This document shows positions 10,225 through 19,679 of a DNA stretch of 64,000 nucleotides, piece by piece. Location of the stretch: assembly GCA_021432635.1 (NCBI GenBank), contig MU270066.1, positions 186,001 through 250,000 of the forward strand, given 5' to 3'. The notes below the pieces were generated by a model that ran no database searches, was not told the DNA's origin, and saw only the letters and a program-made list of their open reading frames with translations. The stretch comes from Thozetella sp. PMI_491. Its lineage: Eukaryota > Ascomycota > Sordariomycetes > Chaetosphaeriales > Chaetosphaeriaceae. A program made the translations under genes and the position numbers. The first letter of the stretch is position 1. Every line of letters starts with the position of its first letter.

Positions 10225-10815
10225 TTAGGCTGTGACAAGTATCTAGTAGACGATTAACCGCGGTATATCGAGAGGAGTCTTCTTAAGAGTCCCGCCTTAC
10301 GCGTTAAAGAAATAGGCTACGACTAAGTAGACGCAGAAAATCTTATCGTTCTAGAATTAACACAAAATATACTTCATCAGCGTCGACTTACCCGCACCCG
10401 GCTTATCCTTATCCAGAGCACTTCGTTATAGGCAGACAGGTCGGCGTAGTCGCGCTATTCCCGGAACTCGGCGGTACTAAATACCTAGTCGTATGTGTCT
10501 AGATAAGTATCTTCTATATCGTTCTACTAAGCGTTAATATTTAGGAAACTGAGGTACTAGAGGTAGGCTGTGATTCATTAACAGCGACGTCTTTAGAATC
10601 GGGAGTAGAGCCGGACCACCTTCGTTCTCATCGACGTGGGATTCTCGGGAGACTGTTGTGCATTAGCAAGGGGCGAGAATTTTGATCAGTCGGCACCAGC
10701 GTTATAGAATTGGCTCACGTCTCGGCTCGTTGAAGGAGACGTTCAGCGCTCCGGAGACTTGTGTCCCCGCAAAGACCGTCCGCCCGTCGATCGGCCCAAA
10801 TGTCGTGGGGTCCAT
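10225..10815 (-). pseudogene. RIP-inactivated NACHT-domain (NLR/STAND) gene remnant
   Basis: Reading the minus strand from an ATG at 10815, an N-terminal segment (FGPIDGRTVFAG...GALNVSFN) is followed, past a possible intron, by a degraded NACHT region. Pieces still legible are NDIEDTYLDTYD, VFSTAEFRE, NEVLWI, the P-loop KPGAGKSTLMKYIL (near 10410-10365) and VVAYFFNA-GGTLKKTPLDIPR. These correspond in order to the usual fungal NACHT sequence. Several stops (TAG or TAA) stand where Trp, Gln or Arg is expected, as G-to-A and C-to-T changes would produce. The first P-loop glycine reads Asp, and a frameshift lies just before the P-loop. It is non-functional. It was probably a signal-transducing NLR involved in non-self recognition (family knowledge). 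Confidence 0.8.
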
Positions 10816-10954
10816 CTGCAGGTTCTGGCAATATATCGTGTCGAGGCAAAGCAGGTGATGGCATAATTGCGCTTGCAGCGTGTTTGCAAATTTAAAGTCC
10901 GCGGGCGGCTGAGATCGCCGGCCACTTAGAGTAAGGCGTTAGCCGCGGTCGGTA

Positions 10955-11095
10955 GAGCTTGTTAACGATGTTGTTGCTGGTAGAGATAAGCAAGCAGCAG
11001 ATGCCCGTGAGGGTGGACGGATGGTCCTTCCCCAGCCCACCAAGCGCCCGTCGGTTCATCTGCTCCGCCTCTTTGTACTTGCCCCGGTACCCCAC
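10955..11095 (-). pseudogene. TPR-repeat (kinesin-light-chain type) fragment
   Basis: The minus strand reads GYRGKYKEAEQMNRRAL followed by LGKDHPSTLTG, the exact consensus of the tetratricopeptide repeats found at the C-terminus of many fungal NLR proteins. Only one repeat is legible and the frame then degenerates. It lies upstream, on the same strand, of the NACHT remnant. It is therefore more likely the tail of a second, neighbouring NLR relic than part of the same gene. Confidence 0.65.
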
Positions 11096-11563
11096 AGATT
11101 GCTGGGCAGCAGTATCGTAAGAATTCTCGATTGCTGACGGCGCGGCACTGTGCGTAACCTGTTAGTCAGACCATAGAATACTGTATATAACTATAGTTCG
11201 ATAAACCTGAAATGAGCCGTCTCTGTTCTAGCTTCTATACCATCAAACTCCATGTGCTCCGTCTATTTGCTCTACACTCCATTAATATGCGCGTTCCGTC
11301 GTCGCACTATTGTCGCTACCGCGAATAACTTCTCGTAGAATGAAGGTCTAAAGAACCCTGGCTTCGACGATTTTGCTCTGAGGCGCGACGGCTCCGCCCT
11401 CCTCGCTACCGGCTTGGGGCCGTGAACAGGACGAGAAGACCGGGATCGCTCGTTCCAGTATTAATGGCTACCCAACCCTCGAGTCATCTGCAGGCAGTTA
11501 AATCTATACCGTCTGTGTTGTCGCCGATACTTCCGGCGAACTCCTGGTATGGGCTTGTACAGG

Positions 11564-11636
11564 ATGTCTCCTTGTGAGTCGACGTCGGCGTTGCCTATGG
11601 CGAGCAGGAGCTGGACAACAGCCTCGCCAAGCCCCA
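11564..11636 (-). pseudogene. Ankyrin-repeat fragment
   Basis: The minus strand reads GLGEAVVQLLLAIGNADVDS, which matches one fungal ankyrin repeat (GHEAVVQLLLATG-ADVDS type). Flanking sequence in the same frame is broken, and no complete gene can be built. It belongs to the same decayed island as the NACHT and TPR fragments. Confidence 0.6.
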
Positions 11637-11639
11637 GTG

Positions 11640-12068
11640 GCAGAGATTAAAAACTAGGACGGAGCTATTAGAGGACTTATGTTCGCTAATACACAGATCT
11701 TGAGACACTATAGCGAGAACATGGCTCCAAAATCAACAATATAAACTTGCCATGCTTCTCCGAAGCGAGTAGTAAATGAGTTAACATGGCGCCACGGGGG
11801 CAACGCGTCGCCTTTGCGCGTTTGAAGTGAATTGGATCTGCACAGTTTCTACGTGACGATTGGCCAGCTATGAAACATCAAAGAATATAGATATAAAGTA
11901 CAAAACGCCTCATCATACGACTGACATGACGCCGAGGTGTCCCGTGCGAGTCATGGTAAAATATTGCCGCAAAAGGAAGTAGTTATGATAACGCACGCAA
12001 TTCTTGAAGCGACCTCTGAGAATAACGCTTGGGCGCCACATGCGCTGCCAGATGCACTGCAATGTACT
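11640..12068. other. Degraded intergenic DNA
   Basis: No gene or recognisable domain was seen here. It continues the decayed island between the ankyrin fragment and the tandem duplication. Confidence 0.4.
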
Positions 12069-12616
12069 CAGCCGCACGAATGCCAAGACCCTATCATAAA
12101 CTAGCTTTCTTTTACTTCCAACTATTAAAAGCAAACACGGGTAATGCATAGTGAGGGGATATTGGCTGGCACCTAGACTTTACGCAGAGCCTTATCCAAA
12201 AGCATTGTACGATGCCAATTTCCACTTCAGCCTAGCCATAGCGCCAACCGGAATGGCAGCACCACTACCGTACCTTCTAGGCCCCCTTGGGGTGGGAAAT
12301 CGAGCCGTTCTCAACGCAAGCCGCAATGTAGTTGTTATCGAATACTGTCTTAGCCTCCTCAGCCGCACAAATGCCAAGACCCTATCATGAACTAGCTTTC
12401 TTTCACTTCTAACTGTTAAAGCAAACACGGGTAATGCACAGTCAGGGGATATTGGCTGCCACCCGGACTTTGCGCAGAGCCTCATCCAAAAGCATTGCAC
12501 GATGCCAATTTCCACTTCAGCCCAGCCACAGCGCCAACCGGAATGGCAGCACCACTACCGTATCTTCTAGGCTCCCTTGGGGTGGAAAAACGAGCCGTTC
12601 TCAATGCAAGCCGCCA
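12069..12616 (+). repeat. Imperfect tandem duplication, period about 291 bp
   Basis: Unit A starts with CAGCCGCACGAATGCC at 12069. Unit B starts with CAGCCGCACAAATGCC at about 12360 and is recognisable to about 12616. By eye the aligned 255 bp differ at about 21 positions plus a one-base indel. About 18 of the substitutions are transitions, with unit A mostly carrying T or A where unit B carries C or G. That bias is expected from RIP acting on a linked duplication. No coding content was recognised. Confidence 0.8.
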
Positions 12617-12902
12617 TGAGGCTCAGGGTCTGCGGCTATACCCCGTATAATCGCCTTGGGGCGCCAAGTCACTTATATTTCCAGCCCTGCAAACATTTCG
12701 TTTGACTTGGTTTATGGAAAAGGAATGTATTTACCTACGAGAGGATCACTCTTCTGCCTGGATTTCACTCTTTTAAAATCCGGGAAGGTTCTCACACTCG
12801 TTTTCATGGCATTGCTACATTCGTTTGCTACAAGTCTTTTACTTGAGACCACGGCTTGTTGTACTCACTCTTTCAGTGTTCGGCCCTGACTTACACAGCA
12901 AA

Positions 12903-15776
12903 ATGGCACGAATCTTTCTCTACTCCCTAGGGGTGGTCTTGTTTCTTATCGTTCATCAAGTCCGGTCTTTCAATCCAAATTGGTATGTTGTTGGCCTCGG
13001 ACTTATTGGCCACCCTCACTATGAGATGACGTATCAGGCTGTCACCACAAAGTTTAAGGAGTACTTCAATGTCGATTCGCTTGATGTTACGACATCTATG
13101 AACCTTGCTCGCAGTCAAATGGTGGATGGCACGATGATCGTCGATCAGCACGGTGATGATGAGGCCGAATTACCCGAAGCACATTGTGACGATGAACATA
13201 TCGAGGAATGCCACAACCGTCTGAAGAACAATCTCACCACTATCCGCGATCTCTTGCAGCAAGGAAACGTTGGCAATGCCAGAGAGACACTTGGAAGAAT
13301 GCTGCATACTCTACAAGATTTTTACTCCCACAGCAACTGGATCGAACTCCATGGTGATGGGGCAGATATTAGTAACAACTTGGCACAGAAGTGGCCATTG
13401 GAGTTTCCTGTCGATAAAACCATTCCTTCTTGTATCAACTGCACTTATCCGGATGCCCCGTCCGGAGCTGCTGCTGCAGAGATTGCTTATGTCGACGCTG
13501 CGAGAAGTTTTGCACCCAACGTTGACCGAAGAGGAGATCAAATGTCTGTATGGGCCAAAGGTTACGTTTCTGCCGCAATTCTCGCCAAGAAATACGGCTT
13601 GACAATCATCTATCGAGTCTTCCAGGCCACGGTTGGAAAAGAGCTGCCTCCAAATGCGCAGTTGCAACTGAACCAAGTATACCAAGAATTTAAGTCGTTC
13701 TTGGATGTGACGCCAAATTGCAAAGCTGCCCTGATCCCTCCTTTTACGGCGCAGTATTTGACGACAGGCTATTTCGGTACCAACCTAAAGATCCACAGCC
13801 GTGATCCGACTCTGCCAAGGAAATGCAGCCACGGCGGACAGTACGACCGTGACACGTACGGCATAGAGGGCATCTCAAAGGACACAGCGAGTGGTGACTG
13901 GTCTCCACGGCCAGACCTCCACGAACAGGCAGCATCCCTTGCCCTAAAAGCAACAAAGGTGTATCTTGATTACGTTAAGCAGACGGTTTGCAATGACGTG
14001 GCACCAAAAGACTGCGCGGATCTCAAGGCTCTCTACGGCATCGGCCCTTCCCTCACTTTTGTTATCGACACAACTGGCAGTATGGGATCGGTTATTGCTG
14101 CGGTCCGAGACGCGGCAATCCAGATCGTCAACAAGGCGCGGGCTCTCCCCGACAGTCAGAGCCCTAGCTTGTACGTACTTGCTCCCTTCAACGATCCCGT
14201 TGTTCCCGATGCGACTACGTATACGGATCCGGATAAGTTTATCACCGACATATTGAAGCTCGATGCAGACGGTGGTGGCGACTGCCCTGAGCTAGCCATG
14301 ACTGGCCTGTCAAAGGCCGTCGCTGCTACGCCAGCGGGCGGAAACATCTTCCTGTGGACTGACGCAGGCGCCAAAGATGCTTACATGGCCACAGATGTCG
14401 CCAATGCGGCCAGGAACAAGAGTCAGGCAATCACCGTTTTCCAGTTCACCAGCAGCTGTTCCGACCCGACCGGCTTTGACACCGTCACAAAGGTGACAGG
14501 CGGTGATCTCAGGCCTAATCTCCCATACGCCAGGGCTGACTACACAGCCGCTCTTGCAGGCCTCCGTGGTGAACAGGACATTGTCACGTTTTTCAAGATC
14601 ATCGGAAATAATATTCTTAACTTCATCAATCCAATCCACAAGCGCGCCGACGGACCGAGCTCTGTCACGTTTGATGTTCCTGTCGATGCCTCCGTTTCGT
14701 TCTTGGGCTTTGCCGTCAACTCGAGTGCCATCACAATGTCAATTGCCCGACCGGACGGTTCAGTGGTGGGTGCCACCGATACTGGAGTGACTACCCTTGA
14801 CGCCGGGCTGAGTGGCATCACGGAGACAATCACATCGCCAGCCACGGGCGTGTGGAAAATTACCCTTTCAGGTACCGGAGCGTTGAGTTTTTCTGTCTTT
14901 GGCACGACGCCTCTTCTCTTCTCCAGCTTTAACTTCGTTGAAAGTGCTGGCGCCCGGCACGATGGTCTGTTCCCCGTGGCGGTCCCTCCGACACCTGGAT
15001 CATCAAGCGTGCTTGCAATGGCCACGCTGGAGGGCCCGGTGGTTGCCAACGGCTCGGCCGTTTTCGAATTCCGGGGTCTCGATAACACTCTGCTCGGATC
15101 ACTGGACGGCCTGCTTCCGGGCTCTGGTGCGGACATGGAGATGCCATCAAATATCTTCATCGGCAATGTCACGATTCCAACGCAAGCGTTCAACATCTAT
15201 GTTCGTGGCAAGGACTCCGCCGGCCATGATTTCCTCCGTCTGCTCCCTGGTTTGCTCGACCTGCCATCTGCTCCAACCGGCAACGGGACCATTGGAACGA
15301 ACTCCACGACCTCGCTGCCGCCTTACTCGAATACAACCCTGACGGCCACGACGACGAGCACCGCTACCGTCTGCCCGACCTGCCAGCCTCAACCCTGTGA
15401 AACAGCCGTCACAGAACTCATCCGAACGATCGTGTACTTCACTACGTGCCCAGGTGAGAACGGTGAGCCGAGCTCCGCACTGCACACGACGTCTGCCACC
15501 GTGCCGTGCTTTGGCGGTTGCCCAAGCTCGCTACCTGTGATCTCTCCAGGCTGCACGGGCGAGTGTTTGTCGCCTGTTGGAACCGCAAAGGTCACTGCGG
15601 CTGATGTCTCGTCGGCGGCACCGGCAGCGACGACGGAAATGAGCTCCGCAACAGCCCATGGACTCCCTAGCACGACTACTACACGCGGCGCGATCCAAAC
15701 TGCCGGCGCTACTAGGTTTGCGAGCGGACTTGCCTGGGCCATTGGCGTCATTGTCTGCTCAGCTTTGATTTTCTAG
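12903..15776 (+). CDS. Secreted, GPI-anchored von Willebrand factor A domain protein (VWA7/Het-C-like N-terminus)
   Basis: An intronless protein of 957 aa from the ATG at 12903. It begins with a signal peptide (ARIFLYSLGVVLFLIVHQVR). The N-terminal third contains HTLQDFYSHSNWIELHG, a histidine/aspartate-rich signature shared by VWA7-type and Het-C-like proteins. A vWA domain starts at FVIDTTGSMGS (about residue 387), whose Asp-x-Thr-Gly-Ser is a metal-ion-dependent adhesion site. Later come a beta-rich region, a Thr/Ser-rich stalk with cysteine pairs (about 780-930) and a C-terminal hydrophobic tail (LAWAIGVIVCSALIF). The tail fits a GPI-anchor signal. It is probably a cell-wall or surface adhesion/processing protein. 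The enzymatic role, if any, is unknown. It flanks the decayed repeat island. Confidence 0.85.
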   Translation: MARIFLYSLGVVLFLIVHQVRSFNPNWYVVGLGLIGHPHYEMTYQAVTTKFKEYFNVDSLDVTTSMNLARSQMVDGTMIVDQHGDDEAELPEAHCDDEHIEECHNRLKNNLTTIRDLLQQGNVGNARETLGRMLHTLQDFYSHSNWIELHGDGADISNNLAQKWPLEFPVDKTIPSCINCTYPDAPSGAAAAEIAYVDAARSFAPNVDRRGDQMSVWAKGYVSAAILAKKYGLTIIYRVFQATVGKELPPNAQLQLNQVYQEFKSFLDVTPNCKAALIPPFTAQYLTTGYFGTNLKIHSRDPTLPRKCSHGGQYDRDTYGIEGISKDTASGDWSPRPDLHEQAASLALKATKVYLDYVKQTVCNDVAPKDCADLKALYGIGPSLTFVIDTTGSMGSVIAAVRDAAIQIVNKARALPDSQSPSLYVLAPFNDPVVPDATTYTDPDKFITDILKLDADGGGDCPELAMTGLSKAVAATPAGGNIFLWTDAGAKDAYMATDVANAARNKSQAITVFQFTSSCSDPTGFDTVTKVTGGDLRPNLPYARADYTAALAGLRGEQDIVTFFKIIGNNILNFINPIHKRADGPSSVTFDVPVDASVSFLGFAVNSSAITMSIARPDGSVVGATDTGVTTLDAGLSGITETITSPATGVWKITLSGTGALSFSVFGTTPLLFSSFNFVESAGARHDGLFPVAVPPTPGSSSVLAMATLEGPVVANGSAVFEFRGLDNTLLGSLDGLLPGSGADMEMPSNIFIGNVTIPTQAFNIYVRGKDSAGHDFLRLLPGLLDLPSAPTGNGTIGTNSTTSLPPYSNTTLTATTTSTATVCPTCQPQPCETAVTELIRTIVYFTTCPGENGEPSSALHTTSATVPCFGGCPSSLPVISPGCTGECLSPVGTAKVTAADVSSAAPAATTEMSSATAHGLPSTTTTRGAIQTAGATRFASGLAWAIGVIVCSALIF

Positions 15777-17029
15777 AGGGATGTTATAAGACGACTATGC
15801 GGAAGTAGTCATAGGATACATGTAGTATAGATAGCTCCGGCGTGCCAATACTACTATATTTAATACGGTGTTTCGTGACCATGAATATTTGACTTGTGAA
15901 AGACAAAAGCAATACACATGTGCCAGAGCAGTCTTATTGTGGTGTTATAGTAGGTGAAGAAACATAATCTGATTTCATTCAAAGTATCTTCAATAATTTC
16001 GTAATAATACTATCGATGGGCTTTCAACCGGCAGCTGTCACGATCATCAGTTACTATGGCGCCAGTTTCTGCCACACACATCTTTACGGAGAGAAAGGAA
16101 CGCTTTGATGGTACAGCCAACCTCCGGTCCACCTCGGCCATCAATCAAGGGTGGCTGCCTCCCGCATCGCCGGATGGACAACCTACGTCGTTGCATCCAC
16201 CGCAGTAGAAACTAATCGCCTCGACGGCCAGCTTCAATATTAACTAATAATCGACGTCACCAAGCTTGGTTCTTCCGAAGTGATATGACAGATCGATTCA
16301 CTGCCTCTGCCCGGCCGTCAGGTCAGTCTTATAAGGCCATCCCTCTCTTCAGAAGGTGGAAGCTGCCTGGGCTTGATCTACGAGCTTCCTGGGAGGCTTT
16401 GAGCGTGGAGCGCCGTTTTTCATTATTTTACCGTGAAAGCGACGATCCCACTAGATCAGGATCATGTTCTGCCTTACCTCATTTGCAGTTTTGTCTATCC
16501 TCACCGCCTTCCCGCGTGTAGTTATACCTTGTTACTGACTATAAAGTGACTTTTTATTTTGGAACCTATCCCGGCTCAGGCACTAGTCCTGGTAAGCCGC
16601 TTCTGTCTCGCCACGTCTGCCTCCTGATGGATGGCTCGGCGGTGGCTCCTCGCCTGCAGATATGCCTTAAGGGCTCAGACTCTGCCTAGGAGTGGTAGGA
16701 GACCAAGGATGTCTTGCCTCATACCATGTTTCAAAGCTAGGATTGAGGAGGCCGACACACCATGTGCTGAATAAATCAACTACTAGTCTTTGTTTGCAGT
16801 GATTATGTGACAGATACAAGCCGAGTCCGAGGTACCTAGTCTAGGTCTAGAACACTCTTCTACACCTTTGTTAATGGCCAAGTGCAGTACAGCAGAGAAG
16901 TCCTCTATATTGGCATGGTCACGATGGGGTTGCATATGGAAATCCCTAGTCGCAAAATGCGGCCAGACGCGGGGCGTTGCGTAAGCTAGATTGCGGCATT
17001 TTTGCTATTGGATAGAATACGGACTATGG

Positions 17030-17270
17030 AATTGAAAGGAAATGAAAGGAACGGTCAGAAGAGGGGGAGGCAGACTGAGCGACCAGGGCATGAAGTATAT
17101 ATCAAGAAGAGTTGATGTCAAGTTGAAGCGGCTTATACATGGAGTGTTCAGTCGAGTGACAAAGTAAGCCTTGATAGGAAGATTTTGATTGGAGGGAAGA
17201 GGTAGGCTATGTGGGTCATGTGGGGCCCAATGGAGGAATCAGAAATCGGAACCCTCGATATCGACACCGG
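17030..17270 (+). repeat. Dispersed repeat, copy B
   Basis: Diverged partner of 2425-2620, same orientation. The best preserved part is the last 70 bp (ATGTGGGTCATGTGGGGC onward, to TCGACACCGGATA). The copies lie 14.6 kb apart in different intergenic spacers. The middle differs by insertions. Confidence 0.6.
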
Positions 17271-17550
17271 ATATTACAATTCCAAGACCCCTAGAGACTG
17301 ACCTAATACGCGTGTCAAGACTTCATCTATTGGGCTACACATCAGCGCCATGTGCGGGGGAGATTGCCGATTGAGGGGAAACCTTGCCCGGCGCCGCTAG
17401 GAATGGACGCTAAGCCGGGGGGGGGTTCTCGGGCTCTACGGGGGCTGTTCAATTGCCGGGACCGTATACGCGTATTCGAGCCCTTGACATTCGGCGCCTC
17501 GGTGTGATCTTAGACCACGGAATAAGCATATGACCACGACGCAATGGGAT

Positions 17551-17588
17551 ATCAGAAGCCGAAAGGATGTATCAGAAGCCGAAAGGAT
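17551..17588 (+). repeat. 18-bp exact tandem duplication, period 20
   Basis: ATCAGAAGCCGAAAGGAT occurs at 17551-17568 and again at 17571-17588, about 90 bp upstream of the saponin-hydrolase-like start codon. It lies in the probable 5' UTR and could be a recent slippage event or a duplicated regulatory word. Confidence 0.7.
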
Positions 17589-17674
17589 ACATATTAATCG
17601 GCCTCGGAGGACGACAATCTACCACGGGGACAGCGAGCCTTTCCCTCAGTTCTCGGGTTCAGTACTGCCTCACC

Positions 17675-19570
17675 ATGGTGATCCTCTCCTCGGCCTTCGT
17701 ACTCCTCGGCGGTCTCGCCCAAGTCTGGGCGTCGGATGCCATTCCACCGCCCCCAGCGCCGGAGCCTATCATTGTCACAAAGCTACCGCTGCCACCCGTG
17801 TCGCCCAGCAACGTGACGGGCGCCTGCACTGCCGAGGTGAACCCCTCGGGCACCGGCTGCTTGGCCAACGGCGTCTTCGAGACTTTCCAGAGCGGCAGTT
17901 TCTTGCCCGATGGCAAGCACGTGATTGCCCAGGTCGTCTATGAGGGTGCGCCCAATGCCCCGGACCCGGCGAGCATCTACTCGGGGCTCCAGGTTATCAT
18001 CGTCAAGACTGATGGCACCACCTTTCCCAACGGAGACCCGTGGAAGTGCATCACGTGCGGTGTGCCCGATGCGAACGCCGTTGGTCTCAATACCGGCTCC
18101 TACGACTACCCGCAGACCTTCAGCGACGGTACCCGTCTGCTGATTGGCAAGAACGTCCTTGACTGTGGCGACAACCAGCTCACCTCCGAGGACTGCACGC
18201 CTGACAAGACCTTCATCTACCCCTTGCGGTGGAACACCGCGGTCGACGGGTCGGGCGCCGGGGGTGACTTCCGCGAGCAGCGGCTGCACCCCGACCAGGT
18301 GCACATCGAGTTCAATGCATTCACCTTCACGGGCGGTAGCATCGGTCAGCATGCCTACTTCGGACGCCTTGTCTTCAACCCAGCCCCTACCGAAGGCACG
18401 CCGCTCGCACCACGATACGATGTCATCAACGTGACGTTGTTGGTAGACCCTACCGAGGTCCCTAGCATCACAGCTGATGGCGACCGGCTGATCATCAACC
18501 CGCCGGGCCGCTCGCCTGGCGAGGCCCGCGGCTTCAACGGCGATGGTAGCGAAATCACTTATATCGGCGCCTCAGTGGAGAGTGGAAACGTTGATGTCTT
18601 CGCCGTCCATCTCATCACGGGCGCCGTGCGTCGGCTTACCAGCCATCCTGAGTACTGTGATCCCGTCGCCTTCTCGCCCGACAACAAGTGGATGGCCATC
18701 ATGGACACTCGCGGCAGCGGGCGCCAGATGTTCATCGCCGGAATGCGCGGCATCCCGCCCCTCGTCGACATGGTGTCGGTCTTGGTGCCGTCATCTACCC
18801 GAAACAATGGGCTCCGCCGCTTCTTCCAGCCGTACCTGCTCGACTTCTACGGAGACCGCGACGACGTCGGCTACTATGGCCAAAAGATCAACGGCGGCTT
18901 GGACGGCGTCCCGGGCAGTGGCTCCCTCGACGATCCCGAGTGGAATGGCATGGCGGACCCGCGCTGGTCTCCCGACAGCACCCAGGTGGTTTACTGGCAG
19001 ACGCACACCATTTCCCCGGCCTGCGGCGGCAGCAACCCACTTCCGTGCTACAACTCCACCGAGCCCGGCAGCCGCGACTACCGCATGTATGTAGCGACCT
19101 TCACGAGCCGCACGCCCGCCTGCCCGCGACACGTGGAGGAGCACCCCGATACTATCCCGTGGGGCATCCCGTACGTGCCTGGTATGAGCCTTCCTTCCTC
19201 TTCCAGGCTCGCCGCCGGCGTCTATACGCTAGAGGGCAAGGCTTCTGGGTCAGCTCTCGTGAACATCACTTGGCTCCCGGCGCCTCAGGTCGGCACCGTG
19301 TCAGTTGAATACACTAACTTTTCGGACGATGGGCTGAGCTTCCTCGATGGTAGTGAGAGCGTGACCGCTGGCCAGCCTTCGCTGCTGGTCACTTCCTTCG
19401 ATTGGTACTCGGACATCACGCAGTCTGGAGCTGTGAATGGCACTAAGGTGACGAGCGATGGCGGTTGGCATGGAACCATTGACGTGAGCGTTAATGTGTT
19501 GAACACAACCGGCAGCTTGACCACAACTTTAGATGGTGTTGAGTGGAGGAGCCCGCTTAGCGGAACTTAA
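17675..19570 (+). CDS. Saponin-hydrolase-like secreted glycosidase
   Basis: An intronless 631-aa protein from the ATG at 17675, chosen because it starts a clean signal peptide (VILSSAFVLLGGLAQVWA). The longer in-frame opening upstream would bury that signal. The mature protein follows the pattern of fungal saponin hydrolase: GACTAEVNPSGTGCLANGVF, FETFQSGSFLPDGKHV, WKCITCGVPDAN, DPRWSPDSTQVVYWQ. It looks like a WD40-like beta-propeller (TolB-like blades SPDNKWMAIMD). Known members remove sugar chains from plant triterpenoid saponins such as soyasaponin, which detoxifies plant defence glycosides. The exact substrate is inference. N-glycosylation sequons (for example NVT, NIT) fit secretion. Confidence 0.82.
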   Translation: MVILSSAFVLLGGLAQVWASDAIPPPPAPEPIIVTKLPLPPVSPSNVTGACTAEVNPSGTGCLANGVFETFQSGSFLPDGKHVIAQVVYEGAPNAPDPASIYSGLQVIIVKTDGTTFPNGDPWKCITCGVPDANAVGLNTGSYDYPQTFSDGTRLLIGKNVLDCGDNQLTSEDCTPDKTFIYPLRWNTAVDGSGAGGDFREQRLHPDQVHIEFNAFTFTGGSIGQHAYFGRLVFNPAPTEGTPLAPRYDVINVTLLVDPTEVPSITADGDRLIINPPGRSPGEARGFNGDGSEITYIGASVESGNVDVFAVHLITGAVRRLTSHPEYCDPVAFSPDNKWMAIMDTRGSGRQMFIAGMRGIPPLVDMVSVLVPSSTRNNGLRRFFQPYLLDFYGDRDDVGYYGQKINGGLDGVPGSGSLDDPEWNGMADPRWSPDSTQVVYWQTHTISPACGGSNPLPCYNSTEPGSRDYRMYVATFTSRTPACPRHVEEHPDTIPWGIPYVPGMSLPSSSRLAAGVYTLEGKASGSALVNITWLPAPQVGTVSVEYTNFSDDGLSFLDGSESVTAGQPSLLVTSFDWYSDITQSGAVNGTKVTSDGGWHGTIDVSVNVLNTTGSLTTTLDGVEWRSPLSGT

Positions 19571-19679
19571 TTTCTTTGTACATAATGTGTTTCAAATAAC
19601 TAAACGCAACTGTACGCATATCTTTGCCATGATGTCTTCCCCTGGAGGTGGTCCGCCTTAAGTATTAATCGATTCAGCT

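Larger units (their letters stand above)
15777..17674. other. Intergenic spacer (1.9 kb)
   Basis: No gene is supported. An open frame at 16285-16521 looks like chance. The segment 17030-17270 is a dispersed-repeat copy and a nine-guanine run lies near 17418. The final 150 bp carry a short exact tandem duplication and should be the promoter/5' UTR of the next gene. Confidence 0.5.

Noticed and set aside
12825-12902. Upstream extension of the vWA protein to 12825
   Set aside because: It begins with TTG, not ATG, and would place 26 residues in front of a good signal peptide.
17783-18352. Long antisense frames within the saponin-hydrolase-like gene
   Set aside because: These are shadows of third-position GC bias. 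The plus strand has the signal peptide and conserved motifs.
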